From contig CAZOPW010000044.1 in the NCBI GenBank assembly GCA_964581795.1, forward strand, positions 1 to 21,817: 21,817 nucleotides of DNA. Reading direction: 5' to 3'. Source of the DNA: EX4572-165 sp964581795 (GTDB lineage Archaea; Thermoplasmatota; E2; DHVEG-1). A program made the translations under genes and the position numbers. Under the pieces are notes generated by a model that saw nothing but the letters and a program-made list of their open reading frames with translations, was not told where the DNA came from and did not search any database. How positions within the stretch are numbered: the first letter of the stretch is position 1; every line of letters begins with the position of its first letter. Positions 1-6,817 of this stretch are shown here, in pieces.

Positions 1-234
1 ATCAACCAATACCTTACCCACTGTAGGGGCTGTTCCGGCTAGTACCGAATCTGTTCCAGCGTCTGTTAATGTGAAGTCCATCACGACGACGTGAGCAGCT
101 CCAGGTACAGGTGATTCCTGTACAGCTCTATTGGTCACAGTTGTTGATGTAACTACAGTTGAGACAGCAATAACTGAGACAAGCATGAGCATTACAACTG
201 CCATACTCTTAAATTTATTTTTAATGTCTTCCAT
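1..234 (-). CDS. N-terminal part of a secreted or surface protein (cut by the left edge)
   Basis: The first 78 codons of a minus-strand gene run off the left edge. The product starts MEDIKNKFKSM, then has a hydrophobic stretch (about residues 11-30, AVVMLMLVSVIAVSTVV), then a Thr/Val/Ala-rich mature part. This is an N-terminal signal peptide or membrane anchor. I see no class III (pilin/archaellin) cleavage motif. The ATG at 234-232 has a strong ribosome-binding site, AAGGAGG, about 10 bases upstream. The visible codons use more G/C in third positions than most neighbours, which hints at high expression. A long structured leader precedes it. The family cannot be told from this fragment; an abundant surface or S-layer-like protein is possible but is inference. 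Confidence 0.7.
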   Translation of the reverse strand, partial: MEDIKNKFKSMAVVMLMLVSVIAVSTVVTSTTVTNRAVQESPVPGAAHVVVMDFTLTDAGTDSVLAGTAPTVGKVLVD

Positions 235-280
235 ATTTCTTCTTCCTCCTTATAGATTTTTTAGCCTATTTTTCTTAATA

Positions 281-405
281 TTGTATGATAGCCCTGCTTG
301 ACCAGATGTTTGCTCACACCGTGAGCTCTAACGGGAAGGCATAACTAACGCTACTCCTGTTAGTTTTATCTTCCAACATCCGTGTCCTCACCGGACCTTC
401 ATTTT
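281..405 (-). ncRNA. Structured 5' leader RNA of the gene at 1-234 (candidate cis-regulatory element)
   Basis: Read on the minus strand, five complementary segments nest into one fold. A small hairpin GUCC/GGAC (396-393 with 387-384) comes first. A closing helix GAUGUU/AACAUC (380-375 with 310-305) then encloses two arms. Arm one is GGAAG/CUUCC (374-370 with 338-334) topped by ACUAAC/GUUAGU (364-359 with 349-344) with a nine-base loop. Arm two is GCUCAC/GUGAGC (326-321 with 317-312) with a three-base loop. Loop bases GUAGC could also pair with GCUAU near 292-288, a possible pseudoknot. A TATA box at 425-435 puts the predicted start near 405, so the fold sits in the mRNA leader. I do not recognise a known riboswitch class. 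Confidence 0.55.
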
Positions 406-424
406 CATCGTAAATATCGACCTT

Positions 425-435
425 CTTTATATAGG
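425..435 (-). promoter_or_regulatory. TATA-box promoter for the structured leader and the gene at 1-234
   Basis: On the minus strand CCTATATAAAG is a good archaeal TATA box. A start about 25 bases downstream (near 405) lies just before the structured leader, giving a 5' leader of roughly 170 bases. That is long for an archaeal mRNA. Confidence 0.6.
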
Positions 436-502
436 TTGCGTTTTTCTAGGCATCTATCAACAGATATAACTACTCCAGTACATGGATAACTACCTACACA
501 AT

Positions 503-550
503 AAAAAAGGCGTTTACAAGGAGTAAAATGTTGAAAAAACGGAAAAAGAG
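503..550 (-). terminator. T-rich terminator after the DUF211 gene
   Basis: Just after the stop at 555, the minus strand carries repeated oligo-T runs (TTTTT, TTTTTT, and TTTTTT near 503-508). Such T tracts end transcription in archaea. They separate the two-gene unit at 555-1135 from the promoter at 425-435. Confidence 0.4.
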
Positions 551-554
551 GACG

Positions 555-845
555 TTAACGATCTTGTGGCGTATTGACTTCTTCCACGATTCTCATACCT
601 GCTGACACACCGTCAATAGAATGGATTTCTGCTCCACAGCTACTAATTGCTTCTTGAACAAGTGAATAATTAATATCCGTTCCTTCAATAGTAACTTTTA
701 CGCTATGTGTTTTTGCATCCATTTCTTCTAGTGAAATATTCACTCCAGAAATACCTTCAAGGTTACCAATGCGATCGGCTATTTCTAAAATTGATGGATT
801 ATGTGGTTTCAACACATCTAAAATGATTCGTTTTATATTAGCCAC
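555..845 (-). CDS. DUF211 family protein
   Basis: A 96-residue archaeal protein matching the DUF211 family (MTH889 type) over its whole length: N-terminal RRIILDVLKPH-like segment (IKRIILDVLKPH, residues 4-15), central GVNISLEEMD, and the hallmark end RIVEEVNTPQDR. The family has a small ferredoxin-like alpha/beta fold that forms oligomers; metal binding has been described for a member, but the cellular role is unknown. The start is GTG at 845-843, with GGAGAG a few bases upstream. It lies 47 bases downstream of the zinc-ribbon gene at 893-1135 in the same direction, so the two are probably one transcript. The family call is secure; the function is not. Confidence 0.88.
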   Translation of the reverse strand: MANIKRIILDVLKPHNPSILEIADRIGNLEGISGVNISLEEMDAKTHSVKVTIEGTDINYSLVQEAISSCGAEIHSIDGVSAGMRIVEEVNTPQDR

Positions 846-892
846 GAATTATCTCTCCAAAAAACAGGTTATCTTTATCTGGTTAATAAACA

Positions 893-1135
893 TTAGCGTG
901 ATTTTTTTAAAAATGTTTTAAATTCATCGAGTTGATCATCTTTTTTTGCATTGATTTGACCAATGACTTGTTGAGCCTCTGAAATATTATTTGTTTCAAA
1001 AATAAAGGATGTTTTAGCTAAGTTAAGTGTTTTATTACATCTAGGACATGTTGTTGTTTTTTGTTTTGTTTCTGTTATTTTTGGTTGTTTGCAGAATTTA
1101 CAAAGAATGACGGCATATTTTTTATGTTGTTTCAT
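893..1135 (-). CDS. Small zinc-ribbon protein, DUF1922-like
   Basis: An 80-residue protein with a zinc ribbon formed by Cys12-x2-Cys15 and Cys30-x2-Cys33 (CKFC and CPRC). A helical part with ISEAQQVIGQIN (about residues 52-63) and a basic C-terminus follow. This order, a ribbon with a KT-rich turn followed by an S/D-x-x-EA helix, fits the archaeal DUF1922 (MTH1184-like) family of unknown function; nucleic-acid or protein binding is a guess. The start is ATG at 1135-1133. Its promoter probably shares the AT-rich stretch at 1178-1191 with the divergent tRNA-Tyr. It is first in a likely two-gene transcript with the DUF211 gene. Confidence 0.72.
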   Translation of the reverse strand: MKQHKKYAVILCKFCKQPKITETKQKTTTCPRCNKTLNLAKTSFIFETNNISEAQQVIGQINAKKDDQLDEFKTFLKKSR

Positions 1136-1180
1136 ATGTTTTTTCGCTCTTTTGTTTTTAATTGAAATGAACCTTAACTA

Positions 1181-1190
1181 ATAAATATAT
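1181..1190 (+). promoter_or_regulatory. TATA box of tRNA-Tyr
   Basis: ATAAATATAT lies about 30 bases before the mature 5' end of tRNA-Tyr, the expected place for an archaeal TATA box with a short leader. The sequence is nearly symmetrical and may also serve the divergent zinc-ribbon gene. Confidence 0.5.
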
Positions 1191-1217
1191 CTTCTTCTAT
1201 TCACTGGTTGCATTATT

Positions 1218-1315
1218 CCCGCCTTAGCTCAGACTGGCCGGAGCGGCCGGCTGTAGACTCTAAACCAAATATGGCTGATACCGGCAGGCCCCCGGTTCAA
1301 ATCCGGGAGGCGGGA
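1218..1315 (+). tRNA. tRNA-Tyr (anticodon GTA) with a 23-base intron
   Basis: Acceptor arms CCCGCCT/AGGCGGG (1218-1224 with 1308-1314) and discriminator A. The D arm is GCTC/GAGC. The anticodon stem is GCCGG/CCGGC (1246-1250 with 1281-1285), and the T arm is CCCGG-TTCAAAT-CCGGG (1291-1307). Removing bases 1257-1279 leaves a seven-base loop CTGTAGA with anticodon GTA (1253-1255). The intron follows position 37, the usual archaeal site. A bulge-helix-bulge can be drawn there with one U-U mismatch in the central helix. C1-G72 is the archaeal tyrosine identity pair. G37 is the base that Trm5, encoded next, would methylate. Confidence 0.95.
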
Positions 1316-1322
1316 TTATCCC

Positions 1323-1330
1323 ATTTTTTT
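1323..1330 (+). terminator. Oligo-T terminator after tRNA-Tyr
   Basis: Seven consecutive T bases start about ten bases after the tRNA 3' end. This could end the tRNA transcript or allow partial read-through into trm5. Confidence 0.4.
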
Positions 1331-1378
1331 GGATAAGTTTTTAGGTAAAAAGAGAGTTCATAACGTGTTGAATAAGTC

Positions 1379-2422
1379 ATGCAAACAGAGGAATCATTAG
1401 CGGTAAAAATTGAGAAGAAAAAGGGAGAACAAACAAGAGTTTTTCTTCTAGAAAAGGGATTGATTCGATCTGATTTAAAAATCAAAAGAACAAATGAACA
1501 TTTATTACTCCCGATTACTCATTTCTCTGATGAAGTATCAAATTTTGACCTTGTTACGAGCTATTTTGAAAAGTTAAAAAAAAGTCCATCAGATTATAAA
1601 GATCTTCTTTCACTTCCAGCAATTCTAAAAAAGAATTTACCAACATCTTTTGATATCATTGGAGACATACTGCTATTGAAGTTACCTGATTCTTTATTTT
1701 CGTATGCTTCTGATATAGGAGATGCGTTATTGAAAACTCATTCTCATGTTAAAACAGTGTGTGTGATCAATCCTGTTCAAGGGGAATTACGCAAACGATC
1801 GGTTCGTGTTGTTGCAGGTGAACAAAAAACAAAGACAGAACATAAGGAATATGGTTTATCGTTTTCAGTTGATGTTGAAAAAACGTATTTTTCTCCGAGA
1901 TTAGCAAGTGAACGAATGAGAGTGACTAAGTTAATTAGGAAGGATACGTGTATTTTTGATATGTTTTGTGGGGTAGCACCTTTTTCTGTAATGATAGCAA
2001 GATATGCACATCCTTTGCGTATTCTTGCTATTGATAAAAATCCGGAGGCTGTTAGGTTAGCTGAAGAAAATATCGTTAAAAATAACGTTGAAAATAAGAT
2101 TACATTATTTCAAGAAGATGCAAAGAATACAGGAAACATATTAGAGAAGCAAAATATGATTCCTGATCATATCATTATGAATCTTCCTTTTTCTGCAATC
2201 GAATTTTTCCCATTAGCTGTGAAATATGTTTCACATAAAGGTATTATTCATTATTATGATATTATAAGTGAGAAATTTTTTGATAAAAGAATCGGGGAAT
2301 TGAAAGATATCGCAAATAACTATGATACATCTCTAGTTCAAACTAGATTGCATAAAATAAAAACATATGCACCACATGAATTTTATATAGGAATAGATAT
2401 TACGGTCTCAAAAAATCAATGA
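1379..2422 (+). CDS. trm5: tRNA (guanine37-N1)-methyltransferase Trm5
   Basis: Transfers a methyl group from S-adenosylmethionine to N1 of G37 next to the anticodon, which prevents +1 frameshifting. The 347-residue length fits archaeal Trm5. The N-terminal part carries recognition domains. The family signature YFSPRLASER is at 170-179, the SAM-binding motif FDMFCGVAPF at 193-202, an acidic residue after strand 2 at Asp219 (AIDKNPEA), and the catalytic NLPFSA at 268-273. The ATG at 1379 is the first in-frame ATG; no clear ribosome-binding site precedes it. The gene is bracketed by tRNA-Tyr (63 bases upstream) and tRNA-Thr (5 bases downstream), all on the plus strand. Expression linked to these tRNAs is inference. 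Confidence 0.93.
   Translation: MQTEESLAVKIEKKKGEQTRVFLLEKGLIRSDLKIKRTNEHLLLPITHFSDEVSNFDLVTSYFEKLKKSPSDYKDLLSLPAILKKNLPTSFDIIGDILLLKLPDSLFSYASDIGDALLKTHSHVKTVCVINPVQGELRKRSVRVVAGEQKTKTEHKEYGLSFSVDVEKTYFSPRLASERMRVTKLIRKDTCIFDMFCGVAPFSVMIARYAHPLRILAIDKNPEAVRLAEENIVKNNVENKITLFQEDAKNTGNILEKQNMIPDHIIMNLPFSAIEFFPLAVKYVSHKGIIHYYDIISEKFFDKRIGELKDIANNYDTSLVQTRLHKIKTYAPHEFYIGIDITVSKNQ
2382..2389 (+). promoter_or_regulatory. Candidate TATA box inside trm5 for tRNA-Thr
   Basis: TTTATATA lies within the last codons of trm5, about 39-46 bases before the 5' end of tRNA-Thr. With only five bases between trm5 and the tRNA, a separate tRNA promoter would have to be inside the coding sequence. This is the only good candidate. 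Confidence 0.35.
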
Positions 2423-2427
2423 AGTAT

Positions 2428-2501
2428 GCCGACGTAGCTTAGCCCGGCAGAGCGGCTGATTTGTAATCAGCAGGCCGAGGGTTCAATTCCCTCCGTCGGC
2501 T
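2428..2501 (+). tRNA. tRNA-Thr (anticodon TGT)
   Basis: A complete intronless cloverleaf. Acceptor GCCGACG/CGTCGGC (2428-2434 with 2494-2500) with discriminator T. D arm GCTT/GAGC. Anticodon stem GCTGA/TCAGC with loop TTTGTAA (2460-2466), anticodon TGT at 2462-2464. Variable loop AGGCC. T arm GAGGG-TTCAATT-CCCTC. It reads ACA and related threonine codons. It starts five bases after the trm5 stop. Confidence 0.96.
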
Positions 2502-2509
2502 TCTTTTAA

Positions 2510-4660
2510 TCATTTTTTTCTTTTTCTTTGCTCAAAGTAAACTATCATTGTTAAGAAAGCAAGCATGATAAATAATATTTCAAAACCTGGAGTATTTTGT
2601 TCCTTTGGTTTTGTAATCACTGCATACGTTGAACTACTATCTGAAACACCTGAGCTATCTGTAACAGTTAATGTTACCGAGTAATTTCCACCTTTGTTGT
2701 ATTTATAGGTCGGTTCTTCGTCGGTACTTGTTCCACCATCACCAAAAGACCATTCATAAGATAGTTCATCATTTAAATCAGGATCAGTCGATCCAGTGCT
2801 GCTAAAAGCAATAAACGTATTTGCTTTAGCAAAATAAGGACCATTTACTTGAGCAGTTGGTGGATCATTCTGCTGAGTGGAAACAGTAATTTGTTTGGTT
2901 GAACTTGCACTTGATCCATTATTATCAATAACAACAAGAGATACATTATAGATTCCTGGATCTTCGTACACATGATATGGTGTTTTATCATTGATAATGT
3001 TTGCTCCATCACCAAAACTCCATCGGTAAAAAGCGATTTTTCCATCTGGATCAAAACTACTTGATCCATCGAAGTTAATCGGATCTTTAGTTTCAACTAT
3101 ATTAGAACAAGTGATTGAAGAAGTCGGCGGATCATTGTCTACTGGTACATGCATCGTTGAAAAAACCCATGAATCCGATGTTGTTGTTGAATAGGTATCA
3201 GTGACATTAACATACCAAACACCGATGTAATCATAACCTGCTCCAAGATATGTATATACTGCATTTTGACCTTGAACAGTTGAATAAAAAGCTACTGAAG
3301 CTTCTTTTCCACTTTCAACATTTTTTACTGTTTCGATAAGATGGGATTCATTTTCAAGGATATAATAGAAGTCAACATCTACTCGTTCATCTTCTTTGTC
3401 ATTAACAATAACACTTAGTGTTGGATGTAAATCTACATCTTCAGCTAAATGACTTGGATTTGGATTTGAAATTGTGGGATATGAGTGAAATCTTCCAGTT
3501 GGATAATTATCATTTACATCATTTTTGGTATATGGAATATCACCAAGATTGTTTTCATCATTATCCGGGCCTAAGTAATCACTCCAATAATTTCCAATTC
3601 CATTATAATCCCATTCATTTAATCCTTCTTCAATAGCAAGAGGACCATCTTCACTAGTTGTAAAACGATTTTCGTAAATTACATTATCATTGCTCATTGT
3701 ACCAGTTAATAATCCATACATTGCATTGTTTGAAAAACTATTATTATAAATCGTGTTTGCATCTGAATCAATGGTTATTCCATTAAGGTTATTTATGATA
3801 TCATTGAATTCAACTTTTGAATCATGACAAGTTAGTTTTATTCCATTTAATCCATTGTTCTTAATTGTGTTCTCTTTAATTAGTTGTGAATTACCATCTT
3901 GAATATATATTCCATTTGATGCATGATCTTTAATGATATTATTTGTGATATTTGTGTCTCTGGATGATAACACATGAATTCCATGCATCGCAAATTGTAT
4001 GGTGTTATCAGAGATAACAGTACCTGTTGAATCAATGACTCGTATGCCCGTAGATACATTATTATTTTTGATAATGTTGTCTGCTATACTACAACTTAAA
4101 CAATTTTCCAATTGAATTCCATCTGTATTATTGAATACATTATCTCGAACAACTATGCCTTCTGCTTGTGTTGCAATTAATGCTCGCGAAATGATACTTG
4201 ATGGAATATAATTTTCTGAAATAACGACATCCTGGATATCTCTAGCCACATGAATAACTGCTTTTCGATGGGACGTATTGGTTTCATCAAAAAGGGTAAA
4301 TCGTTCAATTGATACATCACTTGCTTGAACATCCACAAGATACGCTTTTTTATTATCTGTAGTAATCATTGTCTCTTCAAATGAATCAGTTCGTAAAGAG
4401 ATTGATTTATCAATAATGATATCTTCATGATAGGTCCCAGGTAATATTTTAACCACATCACCATCTTGTGCTGCATTTATAGCGGCTTGAATAGTTGCAT
4501 ATGGTTTGGAAAGAGTTCCATCTGATTCTTCAGGATAATGATAATCGTCATCAACCCAAACATTTTCTGCTGATACCGTTGCACAAAAGATGAATAATAA
4601 TCCTAGTAGTAATAAGCCTATGAATAAGTACTTTTTATGGGCATTCATTATGCATTCCAT
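2510..4660 (-). CDS. Secreted NosD-like beta-helix protein with PKD domains and a TPGFE membrane tail
   Basis: A 716-residue surface protein. Residues 1-31 are a signal peptide ending in VSA. Residues 32-90 carry the WVDDDYHY...YATIQAAINAAQDGDVVKILPGTY-type entry of pectate-lyase-like parallel beta-helices. Then come many short asparagine-rich turns (N-x-I, NNxxG; about 90-345) and the NosD-type motif GNYWSDYLG near 355. A beta domain (395-510) is followed by two PKD domains with WSFGDG cores (about 520-605 and 606-688). The tail is TPGFE (690-694), a hydrophobic helix, and a basic end RKRKK, resembling archaeal PGF-type sorting signals. Substrate is unknown: polysaccharide binding or adhesion are both plausible. 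The start is ATG 4660, or the ATG at 4648, sharing AAGGAT upstream. Confidence 0.85.
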   Translation of the reverse strand: MECIMNAHKKYLFIGLLLLGLLFIFCATVSAENVWVDDDYHYPEESDGTLSKPYATIQAAINAAQDGDVVKILPGTYHEDIIIDKSISLRTDSFEETMITTDNKKAYLVDVQASDVSIERFTLFDETNTSHRKAVIHVARDIQDVVISENYIPSSIISRALIATQAEGIVVRDNVFNNTDGIQLENCLSCSIADNIIKNNNVSTGIRVIDSTGTVISDNTIQFAMHGIHVLSSRDTNITNNIIKDHASNGIYIQDGNSQLIKENTIKNNGLNGIKLTCHDSKVEFNDIINNLNGITIDSDANTIYNNSFSNNAMYGLLTGTMSNDNVIYENRFTTSEDGPLAIEEGLNEWDYNGIGNYWSDYLGPDNDENNLGDIPYTKNDVNDNYPTGRFHSYPTISNPNPSHLAEDVDLHPTLSVIVNDKEDERVDVDFYYILENESHLIETVKNVESGKEASVAFYSTVQGQNAVYTYLGAGYDYIGVWYVNVTDTYSTTTSDSWVFSTMHVPVDNDPPTSSITCSNIVETKDPINFDGSSSFDPDGKIAFYRWSFGDGANIINDKTPYHVYEDPGIYNVSLVVIDNNGSSASSTKQITVSTQQNDPPTAQVNGPYFAKANTFIAFSSTGSTDPDLNDELSYEWSFGDGGTSTDEEPTYKYNKGGNYSVTLTVTDSSGVSDSSSTYAVITKPKEQNTPGFEILFIMLAFLTMIVYFEQRKRKK

Positions 4661-4697
4661 CCTTCCATCCGGCGTGAATAAAATTATGATTCTTTTG

Positions 4698-4710
4698 TAT
4701 TTTATACTTT
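4698..4710. promoter_or_regulatory. Bidirectional TATA region between the beta-helix gene and coaD
   Basis: TTTATAC on the plus strand and GTATAAAAT on the minus strand overlap here. Starts about 25 bases away would give leaders of about 40 bases for coaD and about 20 bases for the beta-helix gene. Confidence 0.4.
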
Positions 4711-4770
4711 TCTATGTAATTCGTCATTCATTAATTCTGACGGTATGTTTTTGTAAGACAGGGTGATATC

Positions 4771-5235
4771 ATGTTAATTATGCGGGTTTGTATCGGTGGA
4801 ACATTCAATCGATTCCATAAAGGCCATCAAACATTGATCAACACTGGGATAAACTATGCTGGTGAACATGGTTTCTTATTTATTGGAGTGAGTAATGGCC
4901 CATTGATTGAAAAAAAACCTTCTGTAGAACCATACGAAAAACGAAAGGATGATCTTCTCTTTTTTCTTCAACAAAAAAAGACGGTTCTACCAACAATCGC
5001 TATTGAACCAATTGAAACAGTTGAAGGACCAACTCTTACGATGGATTTTGATATGATAGTAGTTTCTTCTGAAACAAAAAAAACTGCTGAAGTTATTAAT
5101 CAAAAACGTATTGAAAAGGGGATGAAGGCAATGGAAATCATCACGATTCCATTAGTTCTTGCTGAAGATGAAAAAAAGATCAGTAGCACCCGCATCATAA
5201 ACAATGAAATTGATTCTGAAGGGCATCTTTTATAA
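4771..5235 (+). CDS. coaD: Phosphopantetheine adenylyltransferase (archaeal type)
   Basis: Joins 4'-phosphopantetheine with ATP to give dephospho-CoA, the penultimate step of coenzyme A synthesis. The 154-residue protein is a nucleotidyltransferase of the archaeal COG1019 type: GGTFNRFHKGH at 9-19 carries the HxGH motif (His16, Gly18, His19), and KISSTRI (about 135-141) is the second ATP-binding motif. No kinase domain is fused. The upstream GGTGAT, about five bases before the ATG at 4771, supports this start; ATG 4780 (MRVCIGGTF) is the alternative and fits the family N-terminus equally well. The next gene on the same strand follows after 79 bases and has its own TATA box. Confidence 0.9.
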   Translation: MLIMRVCIGGTFNRFHKGHQTLINTGINYAGEHGFLFIGVSNGPLIEKKPSVEPYEKRKDDLLFFLQQKKTVLPTIAIEPIETVEGPTLTMDFDMIVVSSETKKTAEVINQKRIEKGMKAMEIITIPLVLAEDEKKISSTRIINNEIDSEGHLL

Positions 5236-5270
5236 AACTTAAATAAAAAACATAAGTTTAAAGGAATTAA

Positions 5271-5280
5271 CTTTATAAAC
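5271..5280 (+). promoter_or_regulatory. TATA-box promoter of the stalk-tail protein gene
   Basis: CTTTATAAAC is close to the archaeal consensus. A start near 5300 leaves a short leader carrying GGTGA before the ATG at 5315, a layout typical of well-expressed genes. Confidence 0.55.
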
Positions 5281-5314
5281 AGGCCATTATTACATGGCGA
5301 ATAGGTGAACGCAT

Positions 5315-5614
5315 ATGAGTTATGTTATTTTTGAGATTAAAACAGATGATGTTGGAAACATCAACAAAGTCATAAATGATGATTTGGTCAGTCGGCAGAG
5401 TATCCTTACTCGTGATGCGAGTGCTCTTGGATTAGATAAAGATGTTTCTTACCTTAAGATTGAAGGAAGTGAGGATGGTTTGAAGAAAGCAGCTGAACTT
5501 GCTGAAGAATTTGGTTTTACGAAACTTTCAGAAAAAGATGCTGAGGAAATAAATCAAAAAATTCTAGCGGAAGAAGAAGAAGCTGCTGATGGTATGGGTA
5601 TGATCTTTGGATAA
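5315..5614 (+). CDS. Small protein of unknown fold with a ribosomal-stalk-like C-terminal tail
   Basis: A 99-residue acidic protein. Residues 1-75 look like a small alpha/beta domain: strand YVIFEIK, a helix, a linker with SRQSILTRDASALGL, strand VSYLKIEG, and helix LKKAAELAEEFG. This could be a ferredoxin- or ACT-like fold, but I do not recognise the family. Residues 76-99 are a Glu/Ala-rich hinge ending EEAADGMGMIFG. The stalk protein aP1 in this same window ends EEAAEGLGALFG: 8 of 12 positions are identical, and the hydrophobic pattern (L/M-x-x-L/I-F) that binds translation GTPases is kept. Start ATG 5315 with GGTGA seven bases upstream. A role at the ribosomal factor-binding centre is inference. 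It is not aEF1B by sequence. Confidence 0.75.
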   Translation: MSYVIFEIKTDDVGNINKVINDDLVSRQSILTRDASALGLDKDVSYLKIEGSEDGLKKAAELAEEFGFTKLSEKDAEEINQKILAEEEEAADGMGMIFG

Positions 5615-5639
5615 AAAAAATTAATTTTATTTCTTTCTT
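5615..5639. terminator. T/A-rich convergent terminator
   Basis: A run of A followed by T-rich sequence (TTTTATTTCTTTCTTTT) fills the 25 bases between two convergent stops. It can serve as an oligo-T terminator for the plus-strand gene. Confidence 0.35.
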
Positions 5640-6647
5640 TTAAATATCCCAATGAGTTTGTAAATATTTTTTTAATTTTTTATAAACCTGATCACTCGTA
5701 TCTTTTTCCTCTGTAGTGTCTTCAAAATGTTGAGGAAAACCGTTAAGTTGACCAACTTGAGAAACTAAACATTTTCCAATATAATCTAAATTATATCCTC
5801 CTTCAAGAGTGCATACTATCTTCGGTTGGATCTTTTGGTATTCCTTCAATAAACTCCCAAAAAAGTCAACAGTTAATCGTAATCCACCAAGTCGATCTGC
5901 ATGGTGACTGTCAAAACCTGATGATACAATGATTATGTCTGGATCAAATTGTTCTGCTGTTGGTAGGAAAATATCATGGATTATACGTGATACTGCCTGT
6001 TCACCATTGCCGTGGGCAAGTGGAGCATTCATATTATATCCTTTACCTTTCCCCTTACCTATTTCATGAAGTTTTCCAGTACCCGGGAAGTGGGGGCTTA
6101 CATGAAATGATTGATATAACACATCATCTCTTTGATAAAAAATTTCTTGTGTACCATTTCCATGATGTACGTCAGGATCAAAGATTAAGATTTTATGACC
6201 AAATTTAGCTAGTTCATATGCGGCAATAGAAGCATTATTAAATAAACAAAATCCCATCGAAGTAGTAGGTGTTGCATGATGACCCGGAGGACGAACAACG
6301 GCAAATCCATTATCTGCTTTCCCTTCAAGTACTCGTTTTGCTAATGCTAGTGTTCCACCTGCAGCTCGTCGAGCTGTATTAAAATCATCCTTACATACAT
6401 AAGTATCAAGATCAAGCCAGGTGGTCCTCGTGTCGCTGATTTGTTTAATATCATAAATCATTCGCTGATTATGAATATGATACAGCATTTCTTCAGGCAG
6501 AAGTGGTGGATCGATAAAACGAAGATCATCATAGAATGATGCTTTTTTTAATGCATCCATCATGATTAGTGTTCGTTCTGAATTTTCAGGATGACTAATA
6601 GTATCATGTTTTCGAAACATTTCGGAATGAACTATCTCTGTTCTCAT
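5640..6647 (-). CDS. Zinc-dependent deacetylase of the HDAC/AcuC/acetylpolyamine amidohydrolase family
   Basis: Removes acyl groups from lysine side chains or polyamines by zinc-activated water. The 335-residue protein holds the complete active site: His123-His124 in RPPGHHA (general base pair), zinc ligands Asp159 and His161 in DPDVHHGNG, Asp246 in SSGFDSH, and the catalytic Tyr285 in LEGGYN. These place it in the class II-like/AcuC group and predict an active enzyme. Substrate cannot be read from sequence; archaeal candidates are chromatin proteins such as Alba or HTa-like proteins, acetyl-CoA synthetase, or acetylpolyamines. A TATA-like TTTATAGGG near 6685-6697 (minus strand) predicts a leader of about 20 bases. 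It is convergent with the stalk-tail gene and divergent from polB. Confidence 0.9.
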   Translation of the reverse strand: MRTEIVHSEMFRKHDTISHPENSERTLIMMDALKKASFYDDLRFIDPPLLPEEMLYHIHNQRMIYDIKQISDTRTTWLDLDTYVCKDDFNTARRAAGGTLALAKRVLEGKADNGFAVVRPPGHHATPTTSMGFCLFNNASIAAYELAKFGHKILIFDPDVHHGNGTQEIFYQRDDVLYQSFHVSPHFPGTGKLHEIGKGKGKGYNMNAPLAHGNGEQAVSRIIHDIFLPTAEQFDPDIIIVSSGFDSHHADRLGGLRLTVDFFGSLLKEYQKIQPKIVCTLEGGYNLDYIGKCLVSQVGQLNGFPQHFEDTTEEKDTSDQVYKKLKKYLQTHWDI

Positions 6648-6817
6648 ATGTTAAAACGCCTTCGAAATTATAGTAAAAATGAAGCCCTATAAAAAATATT
6701 CTCATGGAAAAATTGACGAGTTATAATTCATATAGCTGCGTATTAAAGAAAATATTCATTTATGACTTTCATATTACATTATTGCTGCCCACTATATAGC
6801 TAGGGGAGAAAACGATT

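Noticed and set aside
281..405. Known RNA classes for the structured leader (SRP RNA, RNase P RNA, SAM, TPP, purine, cobalamin or c-di-GMP riboswitch)
   Set aside because: Their conserved core motifs are absent; only a general GGUCAAGCAG-like resemblance to SRP RNA occurs, without its other required elements or length.
528..605. Plus-strand 25-residue ORF with AAGGAG four bases upstream
   Set aside because: It runs antisense over the 3' end of the DUF211 gene, is very basic and low-complexity, and has no good promoter at the right distance.
2845..3636. Alternative ORFs overlapping the beta-helix gene on both strands
   Set aside because: They are out-of-frame readings of a long gene with clear domains; their composition is unlike a real protein.
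5315..5614. Archaeal elongation factor aEF1B or a second aP1 gene
   Set aside because: Small size and acidic tail suggested these, but the N-terminal domain lacks the aP1 dimerisation helices and the aEF1B core sequence.
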